From: Kitasatospora aureofaciens
GTDB taxonomy: Bacteria > Actinomycetota > Actinomycetes > Streptomycetales > Streptomycetaceae
Assembly (NCBI RefSeq): GCF_001188955.3
Contig: NZ_JPRF03000029.1
Location: 1 to 64,000 of the forward strand
Direction: 5' to 3'
Length of the DNA stretch: 64,000 nucleotides
Within the stretch, counting starts at the first letter, position 1. Each line of letters begins with the position of its first letter. The notes below the pieces were generated by a model. That model had not been told where the DNA came from. It did no database searches and saw only the letters and a program-made list of their open reading frames with translations. Shown piece after piece: positions 11,502 to 20,234 of this stretch. Made by a program: the position numbers and the translations under genes.

Positions 11502-12038
11502 TCAGAGGTGCAGCAGCATGCGCGAGTTGCCCAGTGTGTTGGGCTTCACCCGCTCCAGGTCAAGGAACTCGGCGACACCTTCATCGTACGAGCGGAGGAG
11601 TTCTTCATAGACATCCGTGGCGACCGCCGCCGGGTCTGTCGTACCATCATCGGTTTCCTGAACCTCGCCGATCTCGACGAAACCGTGTTTCGCGAAGAAC
11701 GGCACCTCGAACGTCAAGCAGAAAATCCGACGGACGCCCAGCCAGCGCGCGGTCTGCACCAGCTTCTCCAACAGCAGGTGCCCGATCCCGAAGCCCCGGC
11801 AGGCCGGATCGACCGCGAGCGTGCGGACCTCGGCGAGGTCCTCCCACATCACGTGCAGGGCGCCGCAGGCCACTACCGCGCCGTTGTCGTCGCGTTCCGC
11901 GACCCAGAACTCCTGGACGGATTCGAACAGCGTGACCGTGGGCTTGTCGAGCAGAATGCCGTCGCGCGAGTAGGCGTCGATGAGCCCGCGTACGGTCCGT
12001 ACGTCCGTGGTCCGCGCGCGGCGGATGGTGACCTCCAT
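11502..12038 (-). CDS. argA: Amino-acid N-acetyltransferase (N-acetylglutamate synthase)
   Basis: GNAT enzyme that acetylates glutamate with acetyl-CoA, first step of arginine synthesis. 178 residues, a single GNAT domain without the amino-acid-kinase domain of classical ArgA, as in actinobacteria. The acetyl-CoA loop is CRGFGIGHLLLEKL, preceded by the EVRTLAVDP strand; the RRARTTDV start and EVPFFAKHGF end fit the actinobacterial ArgA group. A GATAAC element lies 8 nt before the ATG, so the message may be leaderless. That promoter overlaps the 3' end of the upstream BlaI-type gene, 9 bp away. Confidence 0.85.
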   Translation of the reverse strand: MEVTIRRARTTDVRTVRGLIDAYSRDGILLDKPTVTLFESVQEFWVAERDDNGAVVACGALHVMWEDLAEVRTLAVDPACRGFGIGHLLLEKLVQTARWLGVRRIFCLTFEVPFFAKHGFVEIGEVQETDDGTTDPAAVATDVYEELLRSYDEGVAEFLDLERVKPNTLGNSRMLLHL

Positions 12039-12047
12039 GGCGGGACG

Positions 12048-12515
12048 TTATCGCGTCGCGCCCGGCGCGGTCTCCCCGGTATCCGCGCCGCCGGTATCCG
12101 GACCGCCGGTATCCGGGCCGTCCTCGGCGGATTCCGGGCCGGGCGGATCGGACGGGAACAGTGCCGCCACCCGCAACGCGTCCCGCAGTGCCTCGCGTTG
12201 CTCGGGGGACATCAGGCCGAAGAAGTGCACCAGGGCCGCGGCCGGATTGTCACTGGTGGCCCAGGCGTCGTTCATCAGGGCCGCCGTGTACGCCTCGCGT
12301 GAGGAGACCGGTTCATATCGATAGGCCCGGCCCGCCCGCTCGCGGCGCAGCCAGCCCTTTCTGTGCAGCTTGTCCAGGACGGTCATCACCGTCGTGTACG
12401 CGATTTCGCGTTCCGACTGCAGATCCAGGAGAACCTCGCGAACCGTCACCGGTCGGTTCCACCGCCACACCCGGGTCATGATGGCGTTCTCAAGTTCGCC
12501 GAGTTGCCGGACCAT
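12048..12515 (-). CDS. BlaI/MecI/CopY-family winged-helix repressor
   Basis: 155 residues from ATG 12515 (MVRQLGELENAIM). The winged-helix domain is typical of the family (VTVREVLLDLQSEREIAYTTV, then DKLHRKGWLRRERAGRAYRY). These repressors normally respond to a neighbouring M56 sensor protease, but none is encoded nearby, so this copy is an orphan. The C-terminal tail holds a short acidic repeat (PDTGGPDTGGADTGE). No ribosome site precedes the ATG, while TATCCT lies 9 nt upstream, consistent with a leaderless message. An upstream ATG at 12566 is possible but adds non-homologous sequence. Confidence 0.82.
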   Translation of the reverse strand: MVRQLGELENAIMTRVWRWNRPVTVREVLLDLQSEREIAYTTVMTVLDKLHRKGWLRRERAGRAYRYEPVSSREAYTAALMNDAWATSDNPAAALVHFFGLMSPEQREALRDALRVAALFPSDPPGPESAEDGPDTGGPDTGGADTGETAPGATR

Positions 12516-12572
12516 AGTGCGGCCAGGATAGGGAGTGAATGGGGCAAAGCTTGTGAAGTGCGCCAAACCGGC

Positions 12573-12607
12573 GCGCCGCCACCCCCGGGAATCGGGAATG
12601 GCGGCGC
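12573..12607. terminator. Possible hairpin after the small membrane protein gene
   Basis: 9-bp arms (12573-12581 with 12599-12607) around a GC-rich loop, downstream of the minus-strand lysS operon. Confidence 0.4.
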
Positions 12608-12643
12608 ACGGGTCGTTCCGGAGCGGCCGACGGCGTCAGTCGA

Positions 12644-12763
12644 TCAGTCGACGTCTTCCTTGGCCTTCTGGGCCCCGCCCTGGCTGCGGATGATCGCCCG
12701 CACCAGGAATCCGAAGCCGATCGCCATGACCAGCGGCGGAACGATCGCGCTGACGTAGTCCAT
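12644..12763 (-). CDS. Small single-pass membrane protein, 39 residues, coupled to lysS
   Basis: The ATG at 12763 lies 4 nt after the lysS stop codon and the Shine-Dalgarno GGAGGAG overlaps the end of lysS, so translation is probably coupled. The product starts MDYVSAIVPPLVMAIGFGFL, a hydrophobic helix of about 20 residues, followed by a basic then charged tail (RAIIRSQGG ... KEDVD). Predicted topology: N-out helix with a cytoplasmic charged tail. Codon use is normal for the genome. I do not recognise the function. It is too short for most gene finders but the ribosome site, position and composition all support it. Confidence 0.7.
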   Translation of the reverse strand: MDYVSAIVPPLVMAIGFGFLVRAIIRSQGGAQKAKEDVD

Positions 12764-12767
12764 CAGG

Positions 12768-14324
12768 TCACTCCTCCTCGCTCTTCTCCGCCGTCGCGGC
12801 GGAAGCCTTCGGCTCCGGCTTCACCAGCGGGAAGAGCACGGTCTCCCGGATGTTCTTGCCGGTCAGCAGCATGATCAGGCGGTCCACGCCGAGGCCGAGG
12901 CCGCCGGTCGGGGGCATCGCGTACTCCAGGGCGCGCAGGAAGTCCTCGTCCAGCTGCATCGCCTCGACGTCGCCGCCGGCGGCCAGCAGGGACTGGGCGG
13001 TGAGGCGGGCGCGCTGCTCGACCGGGTCGACCAGCTCGGAGTAGGCGGTGCCGATCTCGGTGCCGAAGATCACCAGGTCCCACTTCTCGGCCACGCCGGG
13101 GACCGAGCGGTGCTGGCGGGTCAGCGGGGAGACCTCGGTCGGGTAGTCCTTGATGAAGGTCGGCCGGACGGCGTTCTCCTCCAGCAGGCGCTCGACCATC
13201 TCCAGCACGATCTGACCGTGGCCCCAGTTCTTCTCGAACGGGATGCCGTGGTCGGCGGCCAGCTTGCGCAGCTCCTCGACGGAGGTCTCCGGGGTGACCT
13301 CGACGCCCAGGTGGGCGGAGATGCCCGGGTAGACGCTGACCTCCTCCCACGGCTCGGCCAGGTCGATCTCGTGCTCCACGCCGTGCGGGTCCAGGCCCTT
13401 GATCACGGTGGTGCCCAGGGCGTCCCGGGCGGCGTTGACGATCGTCTCGCGGATCAGCTCGGCCTGGGTGTTGTAGTCGCCGTAGGCCTCGTACGACTCC
13501 AGCGAGGTGAACTCCGGGTTGTGGGTGGAGTCCGCGCCCTCGTTGCGGAAGTTGCGGTTGATCTCGAAGACCTTCTCGGCGCCGCCGACCACCAGCCGCT
13601 TGAGGTACAGCTCGGGGGCGATGCGCATGTAGAGGTCGATGTCGTACGCGTTGATGTGCGTCCTGAACGGACGGGCGTTGGCGCCGCCGTGCACCGGCTG
13701 CAGCATCGGGGTCTCGACCTCGATGTAGCCGCGGTCCTCGTAGGTGCGGCGGATCGAGCGGACCACCTTGCTGCGCAGGTGCAGGATCTCGCGGGCCTCG
13801 GGGTTCACGATCAGGTCGACGTAGCGCTGGCGGACCCGGGCCTCCGGGTCGGTCAGGCCCTTGTGCTTGTCCGGCAGCGGGCGCAGGCACTTGGCGGTGA
13901 GTTCCCAGCGGTCCACCATCACCGACAGCTCGCCGCGCTTGGAGGTGATCACCTCGCCCTCGACGCCGACCTGGTCGCCGAGGTCGATGTCGGACTTCCA
14001 GGCCGCCAGCCGCTCGGCGCCCAGCTTGTCCAGGGAGAGCATCACCTGGAGGTCGCCGGTGCCGTCGCGCAGGGTGGCGAAGCAGAGCTTGCCGCCGGTG
14101 CGGGACAGGATCACCCGGCCGGTGATGCCGGCGCGCTCACCGGTCGCGGTGTCGGGCTCGAGGTCCGGGTGCTTGGCACGCAGGTCCGCGATGGTGCTGG
14201 TGCGGGGGAAGCCGACCGGGTACGGGTCGACGCCGGCCGCCCGGAGCCGGTCCAGCTTCTCGCGCCGGACGCGCATCTGCTCGGGAAGGTCGTCGGTCGC
14301 GGGAATCACGCTCTGATCGCTCAC
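12768..14324 (-). CDS. lysS: Lysyl-tRNA synthetase, class II
   Basis: Charges tRNA-Lys with lysine, 518 residues. The N-terminal OB-fold anticodon domain includes AGITGRVILSRTGGKLCFATL. The class II core has motif 2 (FRNEGADSTHNPEFT) and motif 3 (GLGLGVDRLIMLLTG). The start is GTG 14324 (VSDQSVIPATDD). A TACCCT -10 element (14331-14336) ends 6 nt before it and there is no good ribosome site, so the transcript is probably leaderless. The frame is open 28 codons further without homology. Followed directly by the 39-residue membrane protein gene. Confidence 0.95.
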   Translation of the reverse strand: MSDQSVIPATDDLPEQMRVRREKLDRLRAAGVDPYPVGFPRTSTIADLRAKHPDLEPDTATGERAGITGRVILSRTGGKLCFATLRDGTGDLQVMLSLDKLGAERLAAWKSDIDLGDQVGVEGEVITSKRGELSVMVDRWELTAKCLRPLPDKHKGLTDPEARVRQRYVDLIVNPEAREILHLRSKVVRSIRRTYEDRGYIEVETPMLQPVHGGANARPFRTHINAYDIDLYMRIAPELYLKRLVVGGAEKVFEINRNFRNEGADSTHNPEFTSLESYEAYGDYNTQAELIRETIVNAARDALGTTVIKGLDPHGVEHEIDLAEPWEEVSVYPGISAHLGVEVTPETSVEELRKLAADHGIPFEKNWGHGQIVLEMVERLLEENAVRPTFIKDYPTEVSPLTRQHRSVPGVAEKWDLVIFGTEIGTAYSELVDPVEQRARLTAQSLLAAGGDVEAMQLDEDFLRALEYAMPPTGGLGLGVDRLIMLLTGKNIRETVLFPLVKPEPKASAATAEKSEEE

Positions 14325-14372
14325 CCCACAAGGGTAGCCAGCCGTACACCGTGCTCCGCGTCGGGATGACGC

Positions 14373-14406
14373 GAGGGGGGAGGCCGCCGTGACGGCCTCC
14401 CCCCTC
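14373..14406. terminator. Terminator between the hypothetical gene and lysS
   Basis: Perfect 14-bp stem (14373-14386 with 14393-14406), loop of six, downstream of the minus-strand hypothetical gene. Confidence 0.8.
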
Positions 14407-14427
14407 ACGGGGTGCTACCGGTGGGGG

Positions 14428-15177
14428 TCAGCCGGTGCCGGTGCGGAGTTCGATCTCGTCCGGGGTGTCCTCGGCGGGCTCGGCGGGGCGGGACGGGGGC
14501 TTGGTGCGGTGGCCGAAGAGGTCGGCCGGGGTGGGCATCCGGTGCGGGCGGGGCGGGGTCGGCGTGGCGGCGGGCTGCTCCGGGCGGGAGTCCCGGGAGT
14601 CGGTGCTGCTCATCGTGGTCCGTCCTCCTACAGGGGTGGGGTGACTGCTCGGGGGTGCGGCGGGGTTCGGTACGGCCACCAGGTGGCGCGGGGGCCCGGC
14701 GGTGAGCGCGAGCCGTTCGCGCACGGCGGCCTCGGCCAGCGCGTGGCAGCGCCCGGCCAGCCGGGAGCGGCGGGCCCGTTCGCCGTGGCCGCAGGGCTGG
14801 CGGGTCAGCCCGCGCAGTGCGGTGAGGTCCTCGGGGCCGGGCAGGTAGCCGTCGGTGACGGCCTCCTCCAGCCGCTCCAGGTAGCCGGGGGCGCTGCCGG
14901 GCAGGGCGGAGCGGTAGCGGCCGAGGTCGGCCAGCAGGAAGGCGCGCAGTCGGCCGCCCTCCTGGACGGCCTCGTCGATCGCCTCGGTCAGGCGCAGCGC
15001 GTCCTGGACGTCCTCCGCCCACAGTTCGGCGCCCGGACCGGCGAACGCCGTCCGGTCGGGCCCCTGGAGGTGGGCGGGGACGGCGGGGTGGAGGGCTTGG
15101 GCGAGGGCTCGGCGCAGCACGCGGACTTCGTCGGCGCTGAAGGCCATGCCGCCGCGCGATCCGTGTGGCGTAGGCAT
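14428..15177 (-). CDS. Conserved hypothetical protein, mostly helical
   Basis: 249 residues; function not recognised. The first 160 residues look like an alpha-helical domain (MAFSADEVRVLRRALAQAL opening at residue 11, a conserved CGHGERARRSRL segment at about 132). The last 90 are a disordered Pro/Thr/Ser-rich tail with a PTPADLFGHRTKPP motif. The start is either ATG 15177, where TAGTGT lies 6 nt upstream and suggests a leaderless message, or ATG 15147. Lies between coaX and lysS with terminators on both sides, so it is transcribed alone. Confidence 0.6.
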   Translation of the reverse strand: MPTPHGSRGGMAFSADEVRVLRRALAQALHPAVPAHLQGPDRTAFAGPGAELWAEDVQDALRLTEAIDEAVQEGGRLRAFLLADLGRYRSALPGSAPGYLERLEEAVTDGYLPGPEDLTALRGLTRQPCGHGERARRSRLAGRCHALAEAAVRERLALTAGPPRHLVAVPNPAAPPSSHPTPVGGRTTMSSTDSRDSRPEQPAATPTPPRPHRMPTPADLFGHRTKPPSRPAEPAEDTPDEIELRTGTG

Positions 15178-15253
15178 GGGCTGACACTACGTGAGGAATA
15201 TCCGATTTGTCGGTAACGTCGCGCGGAATTCCGCACGATCGGCCCGACGGAAC

Positions 15254-15306
15254 AGGGCCTGTCCGGCGGACCCCGCCGGGCGCGCGGGATCCGCCGGACA
15301 GGCCCT
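15254..15306. terminator. Terminator of the coaX operon
   Basis: Perfect 17-bp stem (15254-15270 with 15290-15306) just past the coaX stop codon, minus strand. Confidence 0.85.
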
Positions 15307-15312
15307 CGCCGG

Positions 15313-16098
<786 letters not shown>

Positions 16099-16151
16099 GG
16101 GGACGCTTTCTGCGAGTCGGGACGGGGCGGGGACTGCTCGCGACCTGACGG

Positions 16152-17120
16152 TCAGGCGCGCAGGTCCAGGCCGATGTCCAGGATCGGCGAGGAGTGGGTC
16201 AGCGCGCCCACGGCCAGGTAGTCGACACCAGTCTGGGCGACCTCGCGCGCGCTGGCCAGGGTGAGTCCGCCGGAGGCCTCCAGCTTCGCCCGGCCGGCCA
16301 CCAGCTCGACGGCCTCCTTCAGCTGCTCGACGGTGAAGTTGTCCAGCAGGATCAGGTCCGCCCCGGCGTCAAGCACCGGCGGGATCTGCTCCAGGGTGTC
16401 CACCTCGACCTCGACCGGCAGCTCCGGGTACGCGGCCCGGACGGCCCGGAAGGCCTCGGCCACGCCGCCGGCCGCCACCACGTGGTTGTCCTTCACCAGG
16501 GCGGCGTCCGAGAGCGCCATCCGGTGGTTCGCGCCGCCGCCGCAGCGCACCGCGAACTTCTGCAGCGCGCGCAGGCCCGGGGTGGTCTTGCGGGTGTCCC
16601 GGACGACCGCGCCGGTGCCCTCCAGGGCGTCCGCCCAGGCCCGGGTCGCGGTGGCGATGCCGGACAGGTGGCAGAGCAGGTTGAGGGCGCTGCGCTCGGC
16701 GGTCAGCAGGTCGCGGGTGCGGGAGCGGACGGACAGCAGCACCTGGCCGGCCTCCACCCGGTCGCCGTCCTCGACGTGCCGCTCGACCTCGAACTCCTCC
16801 TCGCAGACCAGCGAGACGACGGCTTCGGCGACCCGCAGACCGGCCACCACGCCGGCCTGGCGGGCGGTGAAGTCGGCGGTCGCGACGGCGTCGGCGGGCA
16901 CGGTCGCCACTGAGGTGACGTCCTCGCCGCCGGCCAGGTCCTCGGCCAGCGCCAGGGTGGCGATGTCCTCGACCTCGATCGGGTCCAGCCCGGCCCGCTC
17001 CAGCAGCTCGGCGAGCTGCGGGTCCAGGCCGGTCTCGTACTCCTCGCCGTCCCCGCAGGCGCAGCCGTCGCCGCAGCCGCCCTGGTCGGCCAGGGGGAGT
17101 TCCTCGTGGGCGTGGGTCAT
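16152..17120 (-). CDS. nadC: Nicotinate-nucleotide pyrophosphorylase (quinolinate PRTase)
   Basis: Converts quinolinate and PRPP to nicotinate mononucleotide, CO2 and PPi in de novo NAD synthesis. 322 residues. Diagnostic segments are RKTTPGLRALQKFAVRCGGG with the catalytic Arg/Lys, HRMALSDAALVKDNH, and EASGGLTLASAREVAQTGVD near the end. It carries an unusual cysteine-rich N-terminal extension (GGCGDGCACGDG at 14-25) absent from the basic family fold. The gene begins 4 bp after the nadB stop, so the two are co-transcribed and probably translationally coupled. NadA is not in the window. Confidence 0.94.
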   Translation of the reverse strand: MTHAHEELPLADQGGCGDGCACGDGEEYETGLDPQLAELLERAGLDPIEVEDIATLALAEDLAGGEDVTSVATVPADAVATADFTARQAGVVAGLRVAEAVVSLVCEEEFEVERHVEDGDRVEAGQVLLSVRSRTRDLLTAERSALNLLCHLSGIATATRAWADALEGTGAVVRDTRKTTPGLRALQKFAVRCGGGANHRMALSDAALVKDNHVVAAGGVAEAFRAVRAAYPELPVEVEVDTLEQIPPVLDAGADLILLDNFTVEQLKEAVELVAGRAKLEASGGLTLASAREVAQTGVDYLAVGALTHSSPILDIGLDLRA

Positions 17121-17124
17121 GGTT

Positions 17125-18798
17125 CTACTGCTCCTCAGGGGTGCTGACGGGGTCGCCGGAGGCGGCGAGGGTGGTGATCAGGTGGCGCCGCCAGTGGGCG
17201 TCGTCGCGCTCGGGGAAGTCCTCGCGCCAGTGGCAGCCGCGGGTCTCCTCGCGCTGCGCGGCGGCCGCGACCAGGGCGGTGGCGACCAGCAGCAGGTTGG
17301 CGGCCTCCCAGGTCTCCACCCGGGGGTCGGCCGGCTTCTCCTCGGCCACGTGCGAGTGGGCCTGCTCGGCGATCAGGGCGAGCCCGGCCGCGGCGTCGGC
17401 CATCGAGGCGGCCGAGCGCAGCACGCCCGCGCCGCGCGACATCAGCCGCTGGATCTCGGCCCGCGCCTCGGACGGCGGCAGCGGCACCGGCCGCGCGGCC
17501 CGGGCGGCGGCGACGTCCACCGTGCGCTCGGGCAGCTCGCCGGCCGCGTGCCGGCCTGCCAGGTCGGCGGCGATCCGCTCGGCGAAGACCAGGCCCTCCA
17601 GCAGCGAGTTGGAGGCCAGCCGGTTGGCGCCGTGCACCCCGGTGCAGGCGACCTCGCCGCAGGCGTACAGGCCGGGGACGCTGGTGCGGCCCCGCGGGTC
17701 GGTGCGGACGCCGCCGGAGGCGTAGTGCGCGGCCGGGGCGATCGGGATCGGCGCGGTGACCGGGTCGATGCCGTGCGCGCGGCAGGTGGCGAGGATGGTC
17801 GGGAAGCGGTGCTCCCACATCTCGGCACCGAAGTGCCGCCCGTCCAGGAACATGTGGTCGGCGCCCTGCTCCTGCATGCGCCGGGTGATCGCCTTGGCGA
17901 CGATGTCGCGCGGGGCCAGCTCGGCCAGCTCGTGCTGTCCGACCATGAAGCGGACGCCGTCGGCGTCCACCAGGTGGGCGCCCTCGCCGCGCACGGCCTC
18001 GGAGATCAGCGGCAGCTGGCCCTCGGCGTCCGGGCCGACCCACAGCGGGGTCGGGTGGAACTGGACGAACTCCAGGTCGGTGACGGCGGCGCCGGCCCGC
18101 AGTGCCAGTGCCACGCCGTCGCCGGTGGAGACCGCCGGGTTGGTGGTGGCGGAGAACACCTGGCCCATGCCGCCGGTGGCGAGCACCACCGCGCGGGCCC
18201 GTACGGCGCCGACGCCGTCGCGCTGGCCCTCGCCCATCACGTGCAGGGTCAGCCCGGCGGCGTGGCCCTCGGTGTCGGTCAGCAGGTCGAGGACGAGCGC
18301 GTGCTCGATCAGCTCGATCCCCGGGTCGGTGCGGACGGCGGCGACCAGGGCGCGCGATATCTCGGCGCCGGTCGCGTCCCCGCCCGCGTGGGCGATCCGG
18401 CGGCGGTGGTGGCCGCCCTCGCGGGTCAGCAGGATCTCGCCGTCCTCGCCCCGGTCGAACAGGGCGCCGGTGGCGATCAGCCGGCGGACGGCGTCCGGGC
18501 CCTCGGTGACCAGGGTGCGGACGGCTTCCTCGTCGCAGATCCCGGCGCCGGCCACCAGGGTGTCGTCCAGGTGCTGCTCGGGGGTGTCCCCCTCGCCCAG
18601 GGCGGCCGCGATGCCGCCCTGGGCCCAGCGGGTCGAGCCCTCGTCCAGCACCGCCTTGGTGACCACCATGGCCCGCAGGCCGGCCTTGCGGACGTTGAGG
18701 GCGACAGTGAGACCGGCGACCCCGGAGCCGACCACGACCACGTCGGTGGCGGCGGTCCAACCGGGGGCCGGGGCGGTGAGGCGGTGGGTAACGGACAT
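17125..18798 (-). CDS. nadB: L-aspartate oxidase NadB
   Basis: FAD enzyme oxidising aspartate to iminoaspartate, which NadA turns into quinolinate. 557 residues. The N-terminal dinucleotide site VVVGSGVAGLTVALNVR, STRWAQGGIAAAL and the FHPTPLW / HYASGGVRTD segments identify the succinate dehydrogenase/fumarate reductase flavoprotein superfamily, NadB branch. The C-terminal helical domain is complete. GGAG precedes the ATG. Situated between panD and nadC in one transcription unit. Confidence 0.94.
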   Translation of the reverse strand: MSVTHRLTAPAPGWTAATDVVVVGSGVAGLTVALNVRKAGLRAMVVTKAVLDEGSTRWAQGGIAAALGEGDTPEQHLDDTLVAGAGICDEEAVRTLVTEGPDAVRRLIATGALFDRGEDGEILLTREGGHHRRRIAHAGGDATGAEISRALVAAVRTDPGIELIEHALVLDLLTDTEGHAAGLTLHVMGEGQRDGVGAVRARAVVLATGGMGQVFSATTNPAVSTGDGVALALRAGAAVTDLEFVQFHPTPLWVGPDAEGQLPLISEAVRGEGAHLVDADGVRFMVGQHELAELAPRDIVAKAITRRMQEQGADHMFLDGRHFGAEMWEHRFPTILATCRAHGIDPVTAPIPIAPAAHYASGGVRTDPRGRTSVPGLYACGEVACTGVHGANRLASNSLLEGLVFAERIAADLAGRHAAGELPERTVDVAAARAARPVPLPPSEARAEIQRLMSRGAGVLRSAASMADAAAGLALIAEQAHSHVAEEKPADPRVETWEAANLLLVATALVAAAAQREETRGCHWREDFPERDDAHWRRHLITTLAASGDPVSTPEEQ

Positions 18799-18813
18799 GG
18801 CTCAGTGGCTCCT

Positions 18814-19263
18814 TCAGCGCGTGGCCGCGGTGGCCGCGCCGTCCTCGCCACGGTACGCCTGGTCACCGCGGAGCAGTCCGGTGCCCTCCTGGGCCTCGGC
18901 AGGGTCCCCGCCGAGACCGGTGATCCGGTTGTGCTCGTCCACGAAGACGACCTTCGGCTCGTAGCCCTTGGCCTCGGCCGTGTCCATCTGCCCGTAGGCG
19001 ATGAGTATGACCAGGTCGCCCGGGTGGACCAGGCGGGCGGCGGCGCCGTTGATGCCGATCACGCCGGTGCCGCGCGGGCCGGCGATGGTGTAGGTCTCCA
19101 GCCGGGCGCCGTTGTTGATGTCGACGATGTGGACCAGCTCGCCGGGGAGCAGGTCGGCGGCGTCAAGCAGGTCCTCGTCCACCGTGACCGAGCCGACGTA
19201 GTGCAGGTCGGCCTGGGTCACGGTGGCCCGGTGGATCTTGGACTTGAGCATGGTGCGGAGCAT
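18814..19263 (-). CDS. panD: Aspartate 1-decarboxylase PanD
   Basis: Makes beta-alanine from aspartate for pantothenate synthesis. 149 residues. The zymogen is expected to self-cleave between Gly24 and Ser25 (YVGSVTVD), the serine becoming the pyruvoyl cofactor. ENGAR-type active-site segment appears as NNGARLETYTI; NGAAARLVHPGDLVI closes the core. The C-terminal 25 residues form a non-conserved tail. Lies 15 bp upstream of nadB and 65 bp downstream of panC. Confidence 0.95.
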   Translation of the reverse strand: MLRTMLKSKIHRATVTQADLHYVGSVTVDEDLLDAADLLPGELVHIVDINNGARLETYTIAGPRGTGVIGINGAAARLVHPGDLVILIAYGQMDTAEAKGYEPKVVFVDEHNRITGLGGDPAEAQEGTGLLRGDQAYRGEDGAATAATR

Positions 19264-19328
19264 TGCGGGTCACGCCTCCTGTGAGTGCATGCCTGAAGGG
19301 CTTCTTGCTGCCGGGACGCAGCGGGTTC

Positions 19329-20234
19329 TCAGCGAACGATGATGCGGACGTTGTCGATCAGGCGGGTCGAGCCCACCTTCGCGGCGACGGCCAGCACCGC
19401 CTCGCCCTGGAAGTCGTCCGCCGCCTCGGAGAAGTCGTGCGGGTCGATCAGGGCGAGGTAGTCAAGGGTGACGCCCTCGGCGCCGTCCAGGACGGCCGCG
19501 GCGGCCTCGCGCACGGCCTTCGGGCCCTGGGCGGCGACGTCCCGGCCGGCGAACAGGGCCCGGGACAGGGCGAGGGCGTGGCTGCGCTCCTCCTCGGAGA
19601 GGTAACGGTTGCGCGAGGACAGCGCCAGGCCGTCCTCCTCGCGGACGGTCGGCACGCCGACGACCTCGACGTCGAAGTCCAGGTCGGCGACCATCCGCTG
19701 GATGACCGCCAGCTGCTGGGCGTCCTTCTCGCCGAAGAAGGCGAAGTCCGGGTCGGTGATGTGCAGCAGCTTGGCCACGACGGTCAGCACGCCGTCGAAG
19801 TGGCCGGGTCGGGTGGCGCCCTCGAAGCGGTCGCCCATCGGGCCGGCCGTCAGGCGCACCTGCGGCTCGCCGTTCGGGTAGACCTCCTCGACGGAGGGCG
19901 CGAAGACCACGTCGGCGCCGTTCTCCTCGGCCAGCCTCACGTCGGCGTCGAGGGTGCGCGGGTAGCGGTCCAGGTCCTCGGACGGGCCGAACTGCAGCGG
20001 GTTGACGAAGACCGTCACCGCGACCCGGCCCTCCCGGCCCACCTGCTTGCGGGCGGCGCGGATCAGCGCGGCGTGGCCCTCGTGCAGCGCGCCCATGGTC
20101 ATCACCACGGCGTTGTCCACCGGGCTCTCGTCCGGCCAGAACGCGGCCTCGAAGTCGTCCACGGTCTGGGTGACGACGGCCCGGTGGACCTTCGGCGCCC
20201 GCTGGGGCCTGCTCGGCTGCTTACCGCGTGCCAT
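19329..20234 (-). CDS. panC: Pantothenate synthetase PanC
   Basis: ATP-dependent condensation of pantoate and beta-alanine. 301 residues. The nucleotidyltransferase HIGH-type site is MGALHEGHAALI; FGEKDAQQLAVI and the KMSKS-like SSRNRYLSEEER follow. The start overlaps the preceding DUF2520 gene by 14 bp, implying coupled translation. The N-terminal 20 residues are basic and non-conserved. Confidence 0.95.
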   Translation of the reverse strand: MARGKQPSRPQRAPKVHRAVVTQTVDDFEAAFWPDESPVDNAVVMTMGALHEGHAALIRAARKQVGREGRVAVTVFVNPLQFGPSEDLDRYPRTLDADVRLAEENGADVVFAPSVEEVYPNGEPQVRLTAGPMGDRFEGATRPGHFDGVLTVVAKLLHITDPDFAFFGEKDAQQLAVIQRMVADLDFDVEVVGVPTVREEDGLALSSRNRYLSEEERSHALALSRALFAGRDVAAQGPKAVREAAAAVLDGAEGVTLDYLALIDPHDFSEAADDFQGEAVLAVAAKVGSTRLIDNVRIIVR

